Assembly: GCF_020782115.1 (NCBI RefSeq)
Contig: NZ_JAJGMW010000026.1
Span: 1 to 64,000 of the forward strand
DNA from: Leeuwenhoekiella parthenopeia
Lineage (GTDB): Bacteria > Bacteroidota > Bacteroidia > Flavobacteriales > Flavobacteriaceae
Length of the DNA: 64,000 nt
Direction: 5' to 3'
In this document: piece after piece, positions 1-7,198 of the stretch
Layout of the letters: the number at the start of each line of letters is the position of its first letter
Numbering within the stretch: the first letter of the stretch is position 1
Position numbers and translations under genes: made by a program
The notes under the pieces: generated by a model
The model's input: the letters and a program-made list of their open reading frames with translations, nothing else
What the model was told of the DNA's origin: nothing
The model's database searches: none

Positions 1-67
1 TCTTACCGTTGTCGAACTCCTTTAAAATTTTTGCAATCTGTGTAGGTGTGAATTTACTGCGTCTCAT
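1..67 (-). CDS. IS3-family transposase OrfA, N-terminal fragment
   Basis: Reading leftward from the ATG at 67, the first 22 codons give MRRSKFTPTQIAKILKEF followed by DNGK, the classic opening of the helix-turn-helix OrfA of IS3-family elements (HTH_Tnp_1). In the family, OrfA supplies DNA binding and a programmed frameshift joins it to the DDE catalytic OrfB. Only the first recognition helices are visible; the gene is cut by the window edge, so whether the element is intact cannot be said. The rightward frame over this stretch (9-233) is judged to be a shadow. Confidence 0.8.
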   Translation of the reverse strand, partial: MRRSKFTPTQIAKILKEFDNGK

Positions 68-127
68 ACTGTTTAAAATTAAGAATTATTATACTTCTAA
101 ACAGTTCGGTTTTAGGGGAAGCTTACA
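1..127 (-). mobile_element. End of an IS3-family insertion sequence (partial)
   Basis: The minus strand carries the start of an IS3-type orfA (1-67) preceded by a short leader. On the minus strand the element would begin TGTAAGCTTCCCC near base 127, which fits the TG...CCCC style of IS3/IS407-group terminal repeats. The other end lies outside the window, so neither the inverted repeat nor the target duplication could be checked; the outer boundary is tentative. Confidence 0.55.
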
Positions 128-503
128 CAAGAACCTGTTTAAACGGGAATTGTTGGAAGATATAGGGATTTACAATTATCATAAGTTCAAAATAAAAAAT
201 ACTAAAAATCAATGGTCAAACCGGACCGATTAGCATTACTCTTTTGATAGAAAAAACTTGAAAAAATGATAATTTTTATAGAAAGAAATTAAATTATCTT
301 TTGCTGAGATTACCCGATCTTGGTAAGATCGATATAACCTTATCAAAATAGAAAAACACTTCAATAGCACTCGGAGATTACTTTGAAGAATTTATAAAGT
401 AAATCGTCTTTCAGGCAAGAACAGCATAGGAAACCGCCCCGATTTTACTCAGGACGTGAACGCACAACCCGTATTACCTGGCTAATAGGGTGCACTTCAA
501 AAA
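128..503. other. Non-coding, AT-rich spacer
   Basis: No convincing gene. It contains a small hairpin at about 313-331 (CGATCTT, short loop, AAGATCG) and otherwise AT-rich sequence between the insertion sequence and the end of the DUF481-type gene. The hairpin has no T-run and is not called as a terminator. Confidence 0.5.
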
Positions 504-1271
504 TCATAAACTGATGCCTATTCCAATGTTTAGGTTGGAGGTATATTCCCGGGTATTCAACGGGGTTTTACTGTCAAAATAGTAATTGTACGCCGTAAAA
601 ACTTTAAACCACTCCGCCAGGGGAATGTCCAGCCGAAACTGCTCCAGAATCCGGTAGTCGCCCAGTTCCCGATACAGGGGTTGATAATAGACCGTGTTTG
701 CTACAGAAAATTTAGATGATTTGGTAGCATACGACACCGTGAGGTAGGTGCTGTTCCGGTGATTGTAATTGGTCGTGCCTGCGCGTTCGCTAAACTCAAC
801 CTCGTACAGATAACTGTTGCCCGCATAGCCGGTAAAACGATCCCTGTCCATCCATTTAACCCGAAGACCTGCCCCAATCAGGTTGCGCTGTTCGACCACC
901 AGCAGCTGGTTATATTGCCCCTGTATAAAGCTTTCCAATCGTAACCATTGCATTCCCTCAAACTTATAATTAAATCTTCCGTGAAGAAACCAGGCGTTCT
1001 GCAGATTTTCCGCTCCAGAATCGATTAGCCGGTAATTTCCGATCAGGAAATAGAGCTTCCGGAGATCTTTAGACTTTAACTGGGTAGTCAGGGCGATATC
1101 TATTTGGGTGACCTGTTTGCCATCGTTATTGGTATGGTTTAACGAGAAATCCCCATTAAGTGCAAACCGCAACGAGTCGGTCTGCATACGTTTGGATTCG
1201 ATATTCACCAATTGGGCAAAGCCTACACCTGAAACCAGGCAAAGGCAGCATAAGAATAGAATTCTAATCAT
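504..1271 (-). CDS. DUF481-type outer-membrane beta-barrel protein
   Basis: 255 residues. A signal peptide (MIRILFLCCLCLVSGVGFAQ) is followed by alternating hydrophobic/polar beta strands rich in Y, N and R, with paired strand patterns such as LRLESFIQGQYNQ and GLRVKWMDRDRFTGYAG. The protein ends in a strand with a nearly terminal aromatic/leucine (GIGISL), as outer-membrane barrels do. This matches the DUF481 family (salt-induced YdiY-like) of small barrels with no established function. It stands alone, transcribed leftward, with no partner gene nearby. The assignment rests on overall pattern rather than a diagnostic motif; another small barrel family is possible. Confidence 0.65.
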   Translation of the reverse strand: MIRILFLCCLCLVSGVGFAQLVNIESKRMQTDSLRFALNGDFSLNHTNNDGKQVTQIDIALTTQLKSKDLRKLYFLIGNYRLIDSGAENLQNAWFLHGRFNYKFEGMQWLRLESFIQGQYNQLLVVEQRNLIGAGLRVKWMDRDRFTGYAGNSYLYEVEFSERAGTTNYNHRNSTYLTVSYATKSSKFSVANTVYYQPLYRELGDYRILEQFRLDIPLAEWFKVFTAYNYYFDSKTPLNTREYTSNLNIGIGISL

Positions 1272-1667
1272 AAATTTTGCTGAACCCCAAAAATAAAAAT
1301 ATCTTTTCCAATACGCCCGAAGGCCTTCCTTATTTTCCTGCCGGGCATCCGGCTTTATAAAGCAATCAGGTTCAGTTTATTGACGCGTCCGTTTTACAAC
1401 AAAGGACTCCCGTAAACTACCCTAATACAGGCCTCAGCGCATTTAAATCTCGATTACCGAGTAAAAAATAAAACTGCCTTTACATTTTCATTACATTCAT
1501 TGGCATTGTAATTGATACCTTTGAAAAAGGCTCAACAGGTTGTATTTTTTTGATCCTATTGAGTCCAAAACCGGTAAGCGTAGCTTTACTGTTCTTAACG
1601 ATTCTGGTCACAAACCAACCTACACTAAACGCTTTTCTATATTTTCTAAAACGCACCTCCTTAGCTT
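1272..1667. other. Intergenic region between divergent genes
   Basis: A 396-base gap between the leftward DUF481-type gene and the rightward lipoprotein gene. It must hold both promoters. A possible minus-7 element, TACCTTTG, lies at 1516-1523 facing right, but no well-spaced minus-33 TTG was found, so it is weak. No gene or repeat was recognised. Confidence 0.4.
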
Positions 1668-2969
1668 ATGAATAATTTCATTTTTCGATCAGTACTTCTT
1701 GCAATTACAGTTTTGTTGTTTTCCTGCCAGGAAGATGATAATCTTTCTCAAACCGACTATTCTATTGAGTCTGATGCGTATTTCCAAATAAGCAGCAAGT
1801 ATCCCAATGGCTGGATCAAAGAGGCCAAGCGTGTAGACAATCTGGAAAATCCCTATGAGCAATTTGAATATTATGAGAACGGGTATCTCAAAGCTGCTAA
1901 AATCTATTCGAGCTTTCCACAGCAGCATTTGTATATGGAAGTGAGCCGCAGTGAAGACAATAAGCCCCTTTGGTCTAAATATTACACCCCTGAAGGTGAT
2001 CTATGGTTTGAGACAACCTATAAGGATGGACTGGCATCAGAGAAAAAGGTGTACACCGGGAAGGGTGTATCAGTTTATCAGTACGAAGATGGCGACCTTA
2101 CATCTGTAGAATTTACAAGAGCCGATGCTAACGCAACAAGTTCAACGGTATACGATAAAGCCGAAGGAACCCGAACCGTTATTATTAAAAAAGACGGAGC
2201 AACCCTTTTAGAAGAAGTGTATCCGTACACCGAAAATATTGGTGCCTCGATACTAACCAACAATCAGGTCCCACTGGCTAACCCCTTTACTAATCCTGAA
2301 GGCAATTATAGTAAGCTTATTGAATCGTTCGCTCAAGATGCTATTTGGCAAATCAATGCAGATCCTATAGAAGGCGTACCAGCCTATCGTAACTTTTACG
2401 AATTTTATGCTCCTAACACCACTTTTGCCACAAAATTTGCGGTCAACTCAGAACTTTACCAATCGATAATAGAACAGTATCCCGTTACCGAAGATCAGGT
2501 TCTTACTTTAAGTTACCAATATATAGAGGGTCGCAACAGCTTCCTCCCGCCCTATCAGGAGCGCTTGTCCCTAACTGAAGAAATGGAACAGGACCCTTCC
2601 CTTTTTGAACTGAAATACGGGAATGAATATGTTGAAAAAGTGTCTTACGGTAAAATACTTTATATGGTAGGGGCCTTACGTAATATGCCCACCGATTATA
2701 ACGCAGCTAGCGAAATTAAAAATGCAGCTCGTAAGCAAATGAACTTTATCCTTTATGGAACGAATGAGTTAACGGCCAAAGAACAGGAGGTTCTCGATAA
2801 GGTGTGGTTTGAAGTGAAGTTTTTCTCCACGCTCAAGGCGCATCGCAATGGGATTGTTTTAACTAACAACGACGACTATAATGCGTTTGCTCAGGAGTTT
2901 CAAGATTCTGAATCTTCAATCATTCAACTGGAGTATGCGGCGTTTGAACAGCTGATTACCGGCAGTTAA
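1668..2969 (+). CDS. Lipoprotein with YwqK/MORN-like repeats, unknown function
   Basis: 433 residues. The start MNNFIFRSVLLAITVLLFSC is a lipoprotein signal with the acylated cysteine at residue 20, so the mature protein is expected to be membrane anchored outside the cytoplasm. Residues about 40-170 carry imperfect repeats of the type YPNGWIKEAK, YENGYLKAAK, YTPEGDLWFE and TYKDGLASEKK, typical of the MORN-variant repeats of the YwqK family. The C-terminal half (about 215-433) is more helical and was not recognised. No enzyme motif is visible, and there are no neighbours in an operon. The function is unknown; the repeats suggest a surface or peptidoglycan-facing binding protein, but that is inference. 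Confidence 0.6.
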   Translation: MNNFIFRSVLLAITVLLFSCQEDDNLSQTDYSIESDAYFQISSKYPNGWIKEAKRVDNLENPYEQFEYYENGYLKAAKIYSSFPQQHLYMEVSRSEDNKPLWSKYYTPEGDLWFETTYKDGLASEKKVYTGKGVSVYQYEDGDLTSVEFTRADANATSSTVYDKAEGTRTVIIKKDGATLLEEVYPYTENIGASILTNNQVPLANPFTNPEGNYSKLIESFAQDAIWQINADPIEGVPAYRNFYEFYAPNTTFATKFAVNSELYQSIIEQYPVTEDQVLTLSYQYIEGRNSFLPPYQERLSLTEEMEQDPSLFELKYGNEYVEKVSYGKILYMVGALRNMPTDYNAASEIKNAARKQMNFILYGTNELTAKEQEVLDKVWFEVKFFSTLKAHRNGIVLTNNDDYNAFAQEFQDSESSIIQLEYAAFEQLITGS

Positions 2970-3010
2970 ACGAACTCGGGCTCTTAAAGCCTGCAACCTT
3001 ACATGCACAT

Positions 3011-3320
3011 CAAATTTAACGATACCCTCTTGCAGGTCATTTCTAAGATTAGAACTAAGAATACAATTCTTTAGTCCTCCCTCGGTTCAGAATAGCTGTA
3101 GGTAGCTCCGAAGGACAGCAGCGATAGCGACGCGGAGCTGACAAAGTGGTTTTCGCCCGGATGGCGAAAAATTCCTGAGCGAGGTTGTCTTTTCTTTTGG
3201 CGAGCCTGCACTGAGCGATAGCCGAAGGGTTTCTTTGGACAAGCAAACCGACGATAGGAGGTTCACGAGCTCCAAAACCTATAAGCGACAGCGAGCTAAA
3301 GAAAATGAACAGAACATTTT
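3011..3320. repeat. Dispersed structured repeat A, copy 1
   Basis: First of three related copies (others at 40528-40765 and 49543-49692). The core 3079-3184 has an outer pair CCTCG/CGAGG enclosing two hairpins: AGCTCCG (3104-3110) with CGGAGCT (3133-3139), and TTTTCGCC (3150-3157) with GGCGAAAA (3163-3170), loop CGGAT. The third hairpin seen in the other copies (TTTTCTTTG/CAAAGAAAA) is degenerate here. Short open frames across it in several phases are products of the repeat and not genes. Confidence 0.8.
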
Positions 3321-3748
3321 ATAGAGACTATACTTATCAAACCTGAAAGATTAAGGAAATGGTATTTGTTTCCAGAATGATAAAATCGGCATATAGAAAA
3401 GATCTCGTAAAATTTGAAATGAGTGCTTCGTAAAATTTTCTGCTGTTTGACCCGCAGGGGAGTTCAGAAAATTTAGAAGCCGAATGATAAATTTAGAGAT
3501 CGTTTCTTAAGCCTAGACTTTTTTGGTTCTTTTACCTGCCCTGAGCGCAGTCGAAGGGTGGGCGATGCAAAAAAGAACAAAACATAATATAAAAAATACT
3601 TATTTCAACCTAAGAGGTCACTTTATAAAACTGAGCATTCATCATTAGAATTCCATCAATTGACCATTTTTGATTGCTAAGACTTTGCTTACTATTCCAG
3701 CAAAAATCAGAACACTACATTTAATTTAAAGAAAACTAGTTCTTTCAT
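3321..3748. other. Non-coding spacer upstream of the pectin locus
   Basis: No gene. It includes a small palindromic repeat near 3535-3560 (CCTGAGCGCAGTCGAAGGG), a motif that also recurs near 11070 and, in changed form, inside fcl. The rest is AT-rich without recognisable signals. Confidence 0.5.
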
Positions 3749-3784
3749 CTTACCCATCAGGTAAGAACAGGATGCCTTATCCTG
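3749..3784 (+). promoter_or_regulatory. Two tandem hairpins in the leader of the GH28-PL11-GH2 operon
   Basis: CTTACC (3749-3754) pairs with GGTAAG (3760-3765), and CAGGAT (3768-3773) pairs with ATCCTG (3779-3784). They sit 43-78 bases before the GH28 start. The second palindrome shares the ACAGGAT/ATCCTGT core with the inverted repeat between GH106 and SusC at 16155-16232, so these may be operators for one regulator rather than RNA structures. No promoter box was identified with confidence. Confidence 0.4.
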
Positions 3785-3826
3785 CTAAAATCAGGAACTT
3801 GATTCGCATACCAGTAGATCCTTGCA

Positions 3827-5317
3827 ATGAAATCAATCGTATCTGTTTTATCCTTTGTTTTTTTAAGTCTAACCGCCTGTAAAAACACCAACTCAGACGG
3901 CGATCAGGCCATCGCAGAACCGGCCGCCTTTCAACCCGAATGGATTGACAAAGTAGGTGCCGATACCATCACCTTTAAACCGGATGTATTTTACGTTAAC
4001 GACTACGATGCCATCGCAGACGGTAGTGCGTTAGCCACCACCGCCATTCAAAAAGCCATTGACGCGGCTGCCGAAAATGGCGGCGGGACGGTAACGTTTA
4101 AACCGGGTAAATACCTCAGCGGTTCAATCTTTGTCAAAGAAAACGTACGCCTTAACATTCCCGAAGGGGTGACCCTCCTGGGCAGCGAAGACATCGCAGA
4201 TTATCCCGAAATCGACACCCGCATAGCCGGGATCGAGATGCAATGGCCCGCAGCACTCATCAATGTACTCGATCAAAAAAATGTAACCATAAACGGCGAC
4301 GGACTCGTTGACGGTCAGGGAAAGGTTTATTGGGATTACTACTGGAACCTTAGAAAAGAGTACGAACCCAAAGGCCTGCGTTGGATTGTAGATTATGATG
4401 CCAAACGCCCGCGTACCCTGCTCATTCAAAATTCGGAAAACACCCTGCTTAAAGACCTCAACATTCAGCGTGCCGGTTTCTGGACGGTGCAGGTGCTGTA
4501 CTCCAGCCATGTCACCGTTGACGGACTCACCATACAAAATAACATTGGCGGCCACGGCCCCAGTACAGACGGTATTGATATCGATTCGTCAACCTACATT
4601 TTGGTTCAAAATTGCGATATCGACTGCAACGACGACAACTTTTGCCTTAAAGCCGGCCGGGACTGGGACGGCCTGCGTGTAAACCGCCCCACCGAGTATG
4701 TGGTTATACGCGATTGCATCGCCCGCGCAGGATCTGGTCTGTGTACGCTGGGCAGCGAGACCAGCGGCGGCATCAGGCACGTCTTTGTTTCCAACATCAA
4801 AGGTCTGGGTACCAAAAACGGACTCAACATCAAATCGGCTACCAACCGCGGCGGCACCGTTGAAGACATACGTATGCAAAACATCAAAATGGACAGCGTA
4901 CGTACCTTTATGGAGGTTTCGATGAACTGGAATCCCTCCTACAGCTATTCCAAACTGCCCGAAGGCTACGATTACGACAGCATCCCGCAACGCTGGAAAA
5001 CCTTATTGATGGAGGTAGATCCTCCTGAAAAAGGCATTCCTACCTTTAAAAACATTTCGCTTTATGATATTGATGTGAAAGGAGCTCAACGCGCCATTAA
5101 TGTGAGTGGGATGGAACAGTCCCTGGTGGAAAACATCACCCTAAAAGACGTACACATTCAGGCAGCGGAAGCCGGGCAAATCACACACAGCACAAACTGG
5201 ACTGTTGAAAACGTGAGTCTGGATATCGTTGACGGTTCTACGCTGAAGATCGAAAATTCACCGGGAATTCGCTTTTCAGATTCGCTGTACACCTCCCTAA
5301 AACCAAAGAAACTTTGA
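3827..5317 (+). CDS. GH28 family pectin hydrolase (polygalacturonase or rhamnogalacturonan hydrolase)
   Basis: 496 residues with a lipoprotein signal (lipobox LSLTAC, cysteine 18). Residues about 45-110 form the start of a right-handed beta-helix with the pectate-lyase-3 pattern NDYDAIADG and AIDAAAENGGGTVTF. Catalytic GH28 signatures follow: STDGIDID (about 246-253) for the usual NTDG, CNDDNFCLKAG (about 267-277) with the paired aspartates, and NIKSATNRGG (about 333-342) for RIK. The usual GHG histidine motif is replaced by GSGLCTLGSE, which is closer to what I recall for rhamnogalacturonases than for polygalacturonases. It hydrolyses galacturonate linkages, probably at the cell surface or in the periplasm. 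It overlaps the next gene by four bases, so the two are likely translated together. Confidence 0.85.
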   Translation: MKSIVSVLSFVFLSLTACKNTNSDGDQAIAEPAAFQPEWIDKVGADTITFKPDVFYVNDYDAIADGSALATTAIQKAIDAAAENGGGTVTFKPGKYLSGSIFVKENVRLNIPEGVTLLGSEDIADYPEIDTRIAGIEMQWPAALINVLDQKNVTINGDGLVDGQGKVYWDYYWNLRKEYEPKGLRWIVDYDAKRPRTLLIQNSENTLLKDLNIQRAGFWTVQVLYSSHVTVDGLTIQNNIGGHGPSTDGIDIDSSTYILVQNCDIDCNDDNFCLKAGRDWDGLRVNRPTEYVVIRDCIARAGSGLCTLGSETSGGIRHVFVSNIKGLGTKNGLNIKSATNRGGTVEDIRMQNIKMDSVRTFMEVSMNWNPSYSYSKLPEGYDYDSIPQRWKTLLMEVDPPEKGIPTFKNISLYDIDVKGAQRAINVSGMEQSLVENITLKDVHIQAAEAGQITHSTNWTVENVSLDIVDGSTLKIENSPGIRFSDSLYTSLKPKKL

Positions 5318-7188
5318 AACACAGCTACCTGCTTATCCTTCTGATTTCGGTATTAGGCCTGCAAAGCTGCACAGCCCAGCGCCTGATGGAAAACCTGGAC
5401 CGCGGCTTAGTGGCGATCCCGCTAAAGGAAGGTTCGGTTGCGGTGAGCTGGCGTATTCTGGGTACCGATCCGGAAAACATAGTCTTCAACCTCTACCGGA
5501 AAACCGGAGATGCCGCTCCCCTGCTTGTAAAAGAAGGTTCGGCTACAGATCCTTCCTTCTTTACCGATACCACAGCAGATTTGTCTAAAGAAAACACCTG
5601 GTATGTCACTTCGGTTAGCGACGGAAACGAACAGCCAGAGCCCGGCTCCTATACCCTAAAAGCAGCAGCAACCGATAAAAACTATATTTCACTTAAACTG
5701 CAACCTATTGAAGGCTATACGGCTAACGATGCCTCGGTAGGCGATCTGGATGGCGACGGGGAATATGAGCTTGTTTTGCATATGACCGGCGTGGGGCACG
5801 ACAATTCGCACCGCGGCCTCACCGATCCTCCCATTTTTCAGGCTTACAAGCTGGATGGCACCTTACTCTGGCAACTGAGTCTGGGTAAAAACATTCGCGA
5901 AGGCGCGCATTACACGCAGTTTTTGGTATATGATTTTGACAGTGACGGCAAAGCCGAATTCGTCTGCAAAACCGCAGACGGCACTACCGATGCACAGGGA
6001 AACGTTATTGGTGATCGGGATGCCGACTGGCGCGACACCGATGAGCGTTCGCGCACCTACGGTAAGATTTTAGAAGGCCCCGAATACCTCACCGTGTTTG
6101 ACGGAGAAACCGGGAAAGCCCTCGCCACAACAGACTATATTCCTCCCCGTGGAGATATCGGTGCCTGGGGCGGTGCGGGCGGGAACGGACATAATGATCG
6201 TACCGGTAACCGGGCAGATCGTTTTACGGCCTGCGTGGCCTATCTCGACGGTGTAAATCCCAGCATTGTGATGGGTCGCGGCTATTACGGGCGTATCGTT
6301 TTGGCTGCTTTCGATTTTAAAAACACGGAATTAAAATCCCGCTGGGTTTTTGATTCGGAGAACGGGAAAAATCCGTATTCGGGAATGGGAAATCACAACC
6401 TTTCGGTTGCCGATGTAGATGAGGATGGCAAAGACGAAATTATTTTTGGCGCGATGACCGTAGACGATGATGGCAGCGGCCTCTATACCACCGGTTTCCG
6501 GCACGGGGATGCCATTCACGTAAGCGATCTGGATCCTGAGGTTCCGGGTTTAGAGCGTTTTGGCGTACACGAGATCGAAGAAGGCACCAAAGGCCCCGGC
6601 GTGGTGCTCTTTTCGGCAGAAGACGGCAAGGTTTTGTTTGAGGCCGAACCCAATCAGGATATCGGGCGCGGGGTGGCAGCACCCATAGATTCTACCCGCT
6701 ACGGTGCCCAGATGTGGTGGTCGGGCTCCCGGGATTTATACGAAATTAAAGGAACTAAAATAGGTCCGGCTCCGCGTGCAGCCAACTTTTTAATCTGGTG
6801 GGACGGCGACAGCACCCGCGAACTGCTAAACCGCAATTACATCGAGAAATACGGCAAAGGCCGAATTTTCAGAGCAGAAGGCGCTCATTCCGTCAACGGT
6901 ACCAAAGCAACTCCGTCTCTGTCTGCTGATATTCTGGGAGACTGGCGCGAGGAGCTCATTTTACCCAGCGATGACGGTACCGAACTGCGTATCTACAGCA
7001 CCACGATCCCAACCGATTTAAGGATGTACACGCTGATGCACGATCCGCACTACCGCCTGAGTATTGCCTGGCAAAATGTAGGCTACAACCAGCCGCCACA
7101 TTTGGGATTCTATTTCGGTTACGGAATGAAAACCATTCCCAGACCGAATATCAAACTGATTCCTGTGCAGTTAGAAACCAACGAATAA
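5314..7188 (+). CDS. PL11 rhamnogalacturonan lyase
   Basis: 624 residues, typical length for PL11 (YesW/YesX-like). The start is a TTG at 5314, inside the stop region of GH28, giving a lipoprotein signal with lipobox LGLQSC. An N-terminal fibronectin-like part (MENLDRGLVAIPLKEG, then SWRILGTDPE) precedes an eight-bladed propeller with repeated calcium-binding loops such as DLDGDGEYEL, DFDSDGKAEF and DVDEDGKDEI. PL11 enzymes cut rhamnose-galacturonate bonds in the RG-I backbone by beta-elimination, leaving an unsaturated galacturonate that GH105 can remove. The product therefore links directly to the GH105 gene at 12201. Endo or exo mode cannot be told from sequence by eye. Confidence 0.92.
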   Translation: MKHSYLLILLISVLGLQSCTAQRLMENLDRGLVAIPLKEGSVAVSWRILGTDPENIVFNLYRKTGDAAPLLVKEGSATDPSFFTDTTADLSKENTWYVTSVSDGNEQPEPGSYTLKAAATDKNYISLKLQPIEGYTANDASVGDLDGDGEYELVLHMTGVGHDNSHRGLTDPPIFQAYKLDGTLLWQLSLGKNIREGAHYTQFLVYDFDSDGKAEFVCKTADGTTDAQGNVIGDRDADWRDTDERSRTYGKILEGPEYLTVFDGETGKALATTDYIPPRGDIGAWGGAGGNGHNDRTGNRADRFTACVAYLDGVNPSIVMGRGYYGRIVLAAFDFKNTELKSRWVFDSENGKNPYSGMGNHNLSVADVDEDGKDEIIFGAMTVDDDGSGLYTTGFRHGDAIHVSDLDPEVPGLERFGVHEIEEGTKGPGVVLFSAEDGKVLFEAEPNQDIGRGVAAPIDSTRYGAQMWWSGSRDLYEIKGTKIGPAPRAANFLIWWDGDSTRELLNRNYIEKYGKGRIFRAEGAHSVNGTKATPSLSADILGDWREELILPSDDGTELRIYSTTIPTDLRMYTLMHDPHYRLSIAWQNVGYNQPPHLGFYFGYGMKTIPRPNIKLIPVQLETNE

Positions 7189-7198
7189 AAACAGTCTT

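Noticed and set aside
9-233. A rightward 74-codon frame whose end (YNYHKFKIKN) faintly recalls an IS3 OrfB tail
   Set aside because: Its first part overlaps the clear minus-strand OrfA start, it begins with TTG, and the resemblance is too weak to call.
303-335. CTGAGATTACCC followed by a hairpin, recalling a TPP riboswitch
   Set aside because: The rest of the conserved TPP core is missing and no thiamine gene follows; it lies beyond the end of the leftward DUF481-type gene.
3055-3275. Minus-strand short frames at 3055-3275 and similar ones at 49508-49781
   Set aside because: They are translations of the dispersed repeat A copies, which fold as hairpins and occur in different frames.
4124-4990. 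Long minus-strand frames opposite GH28
   Set aside because: The plus strand encodes a full GH28 with catalytic motifs; the antisense frames have no signal or motif and follow from codon bias.
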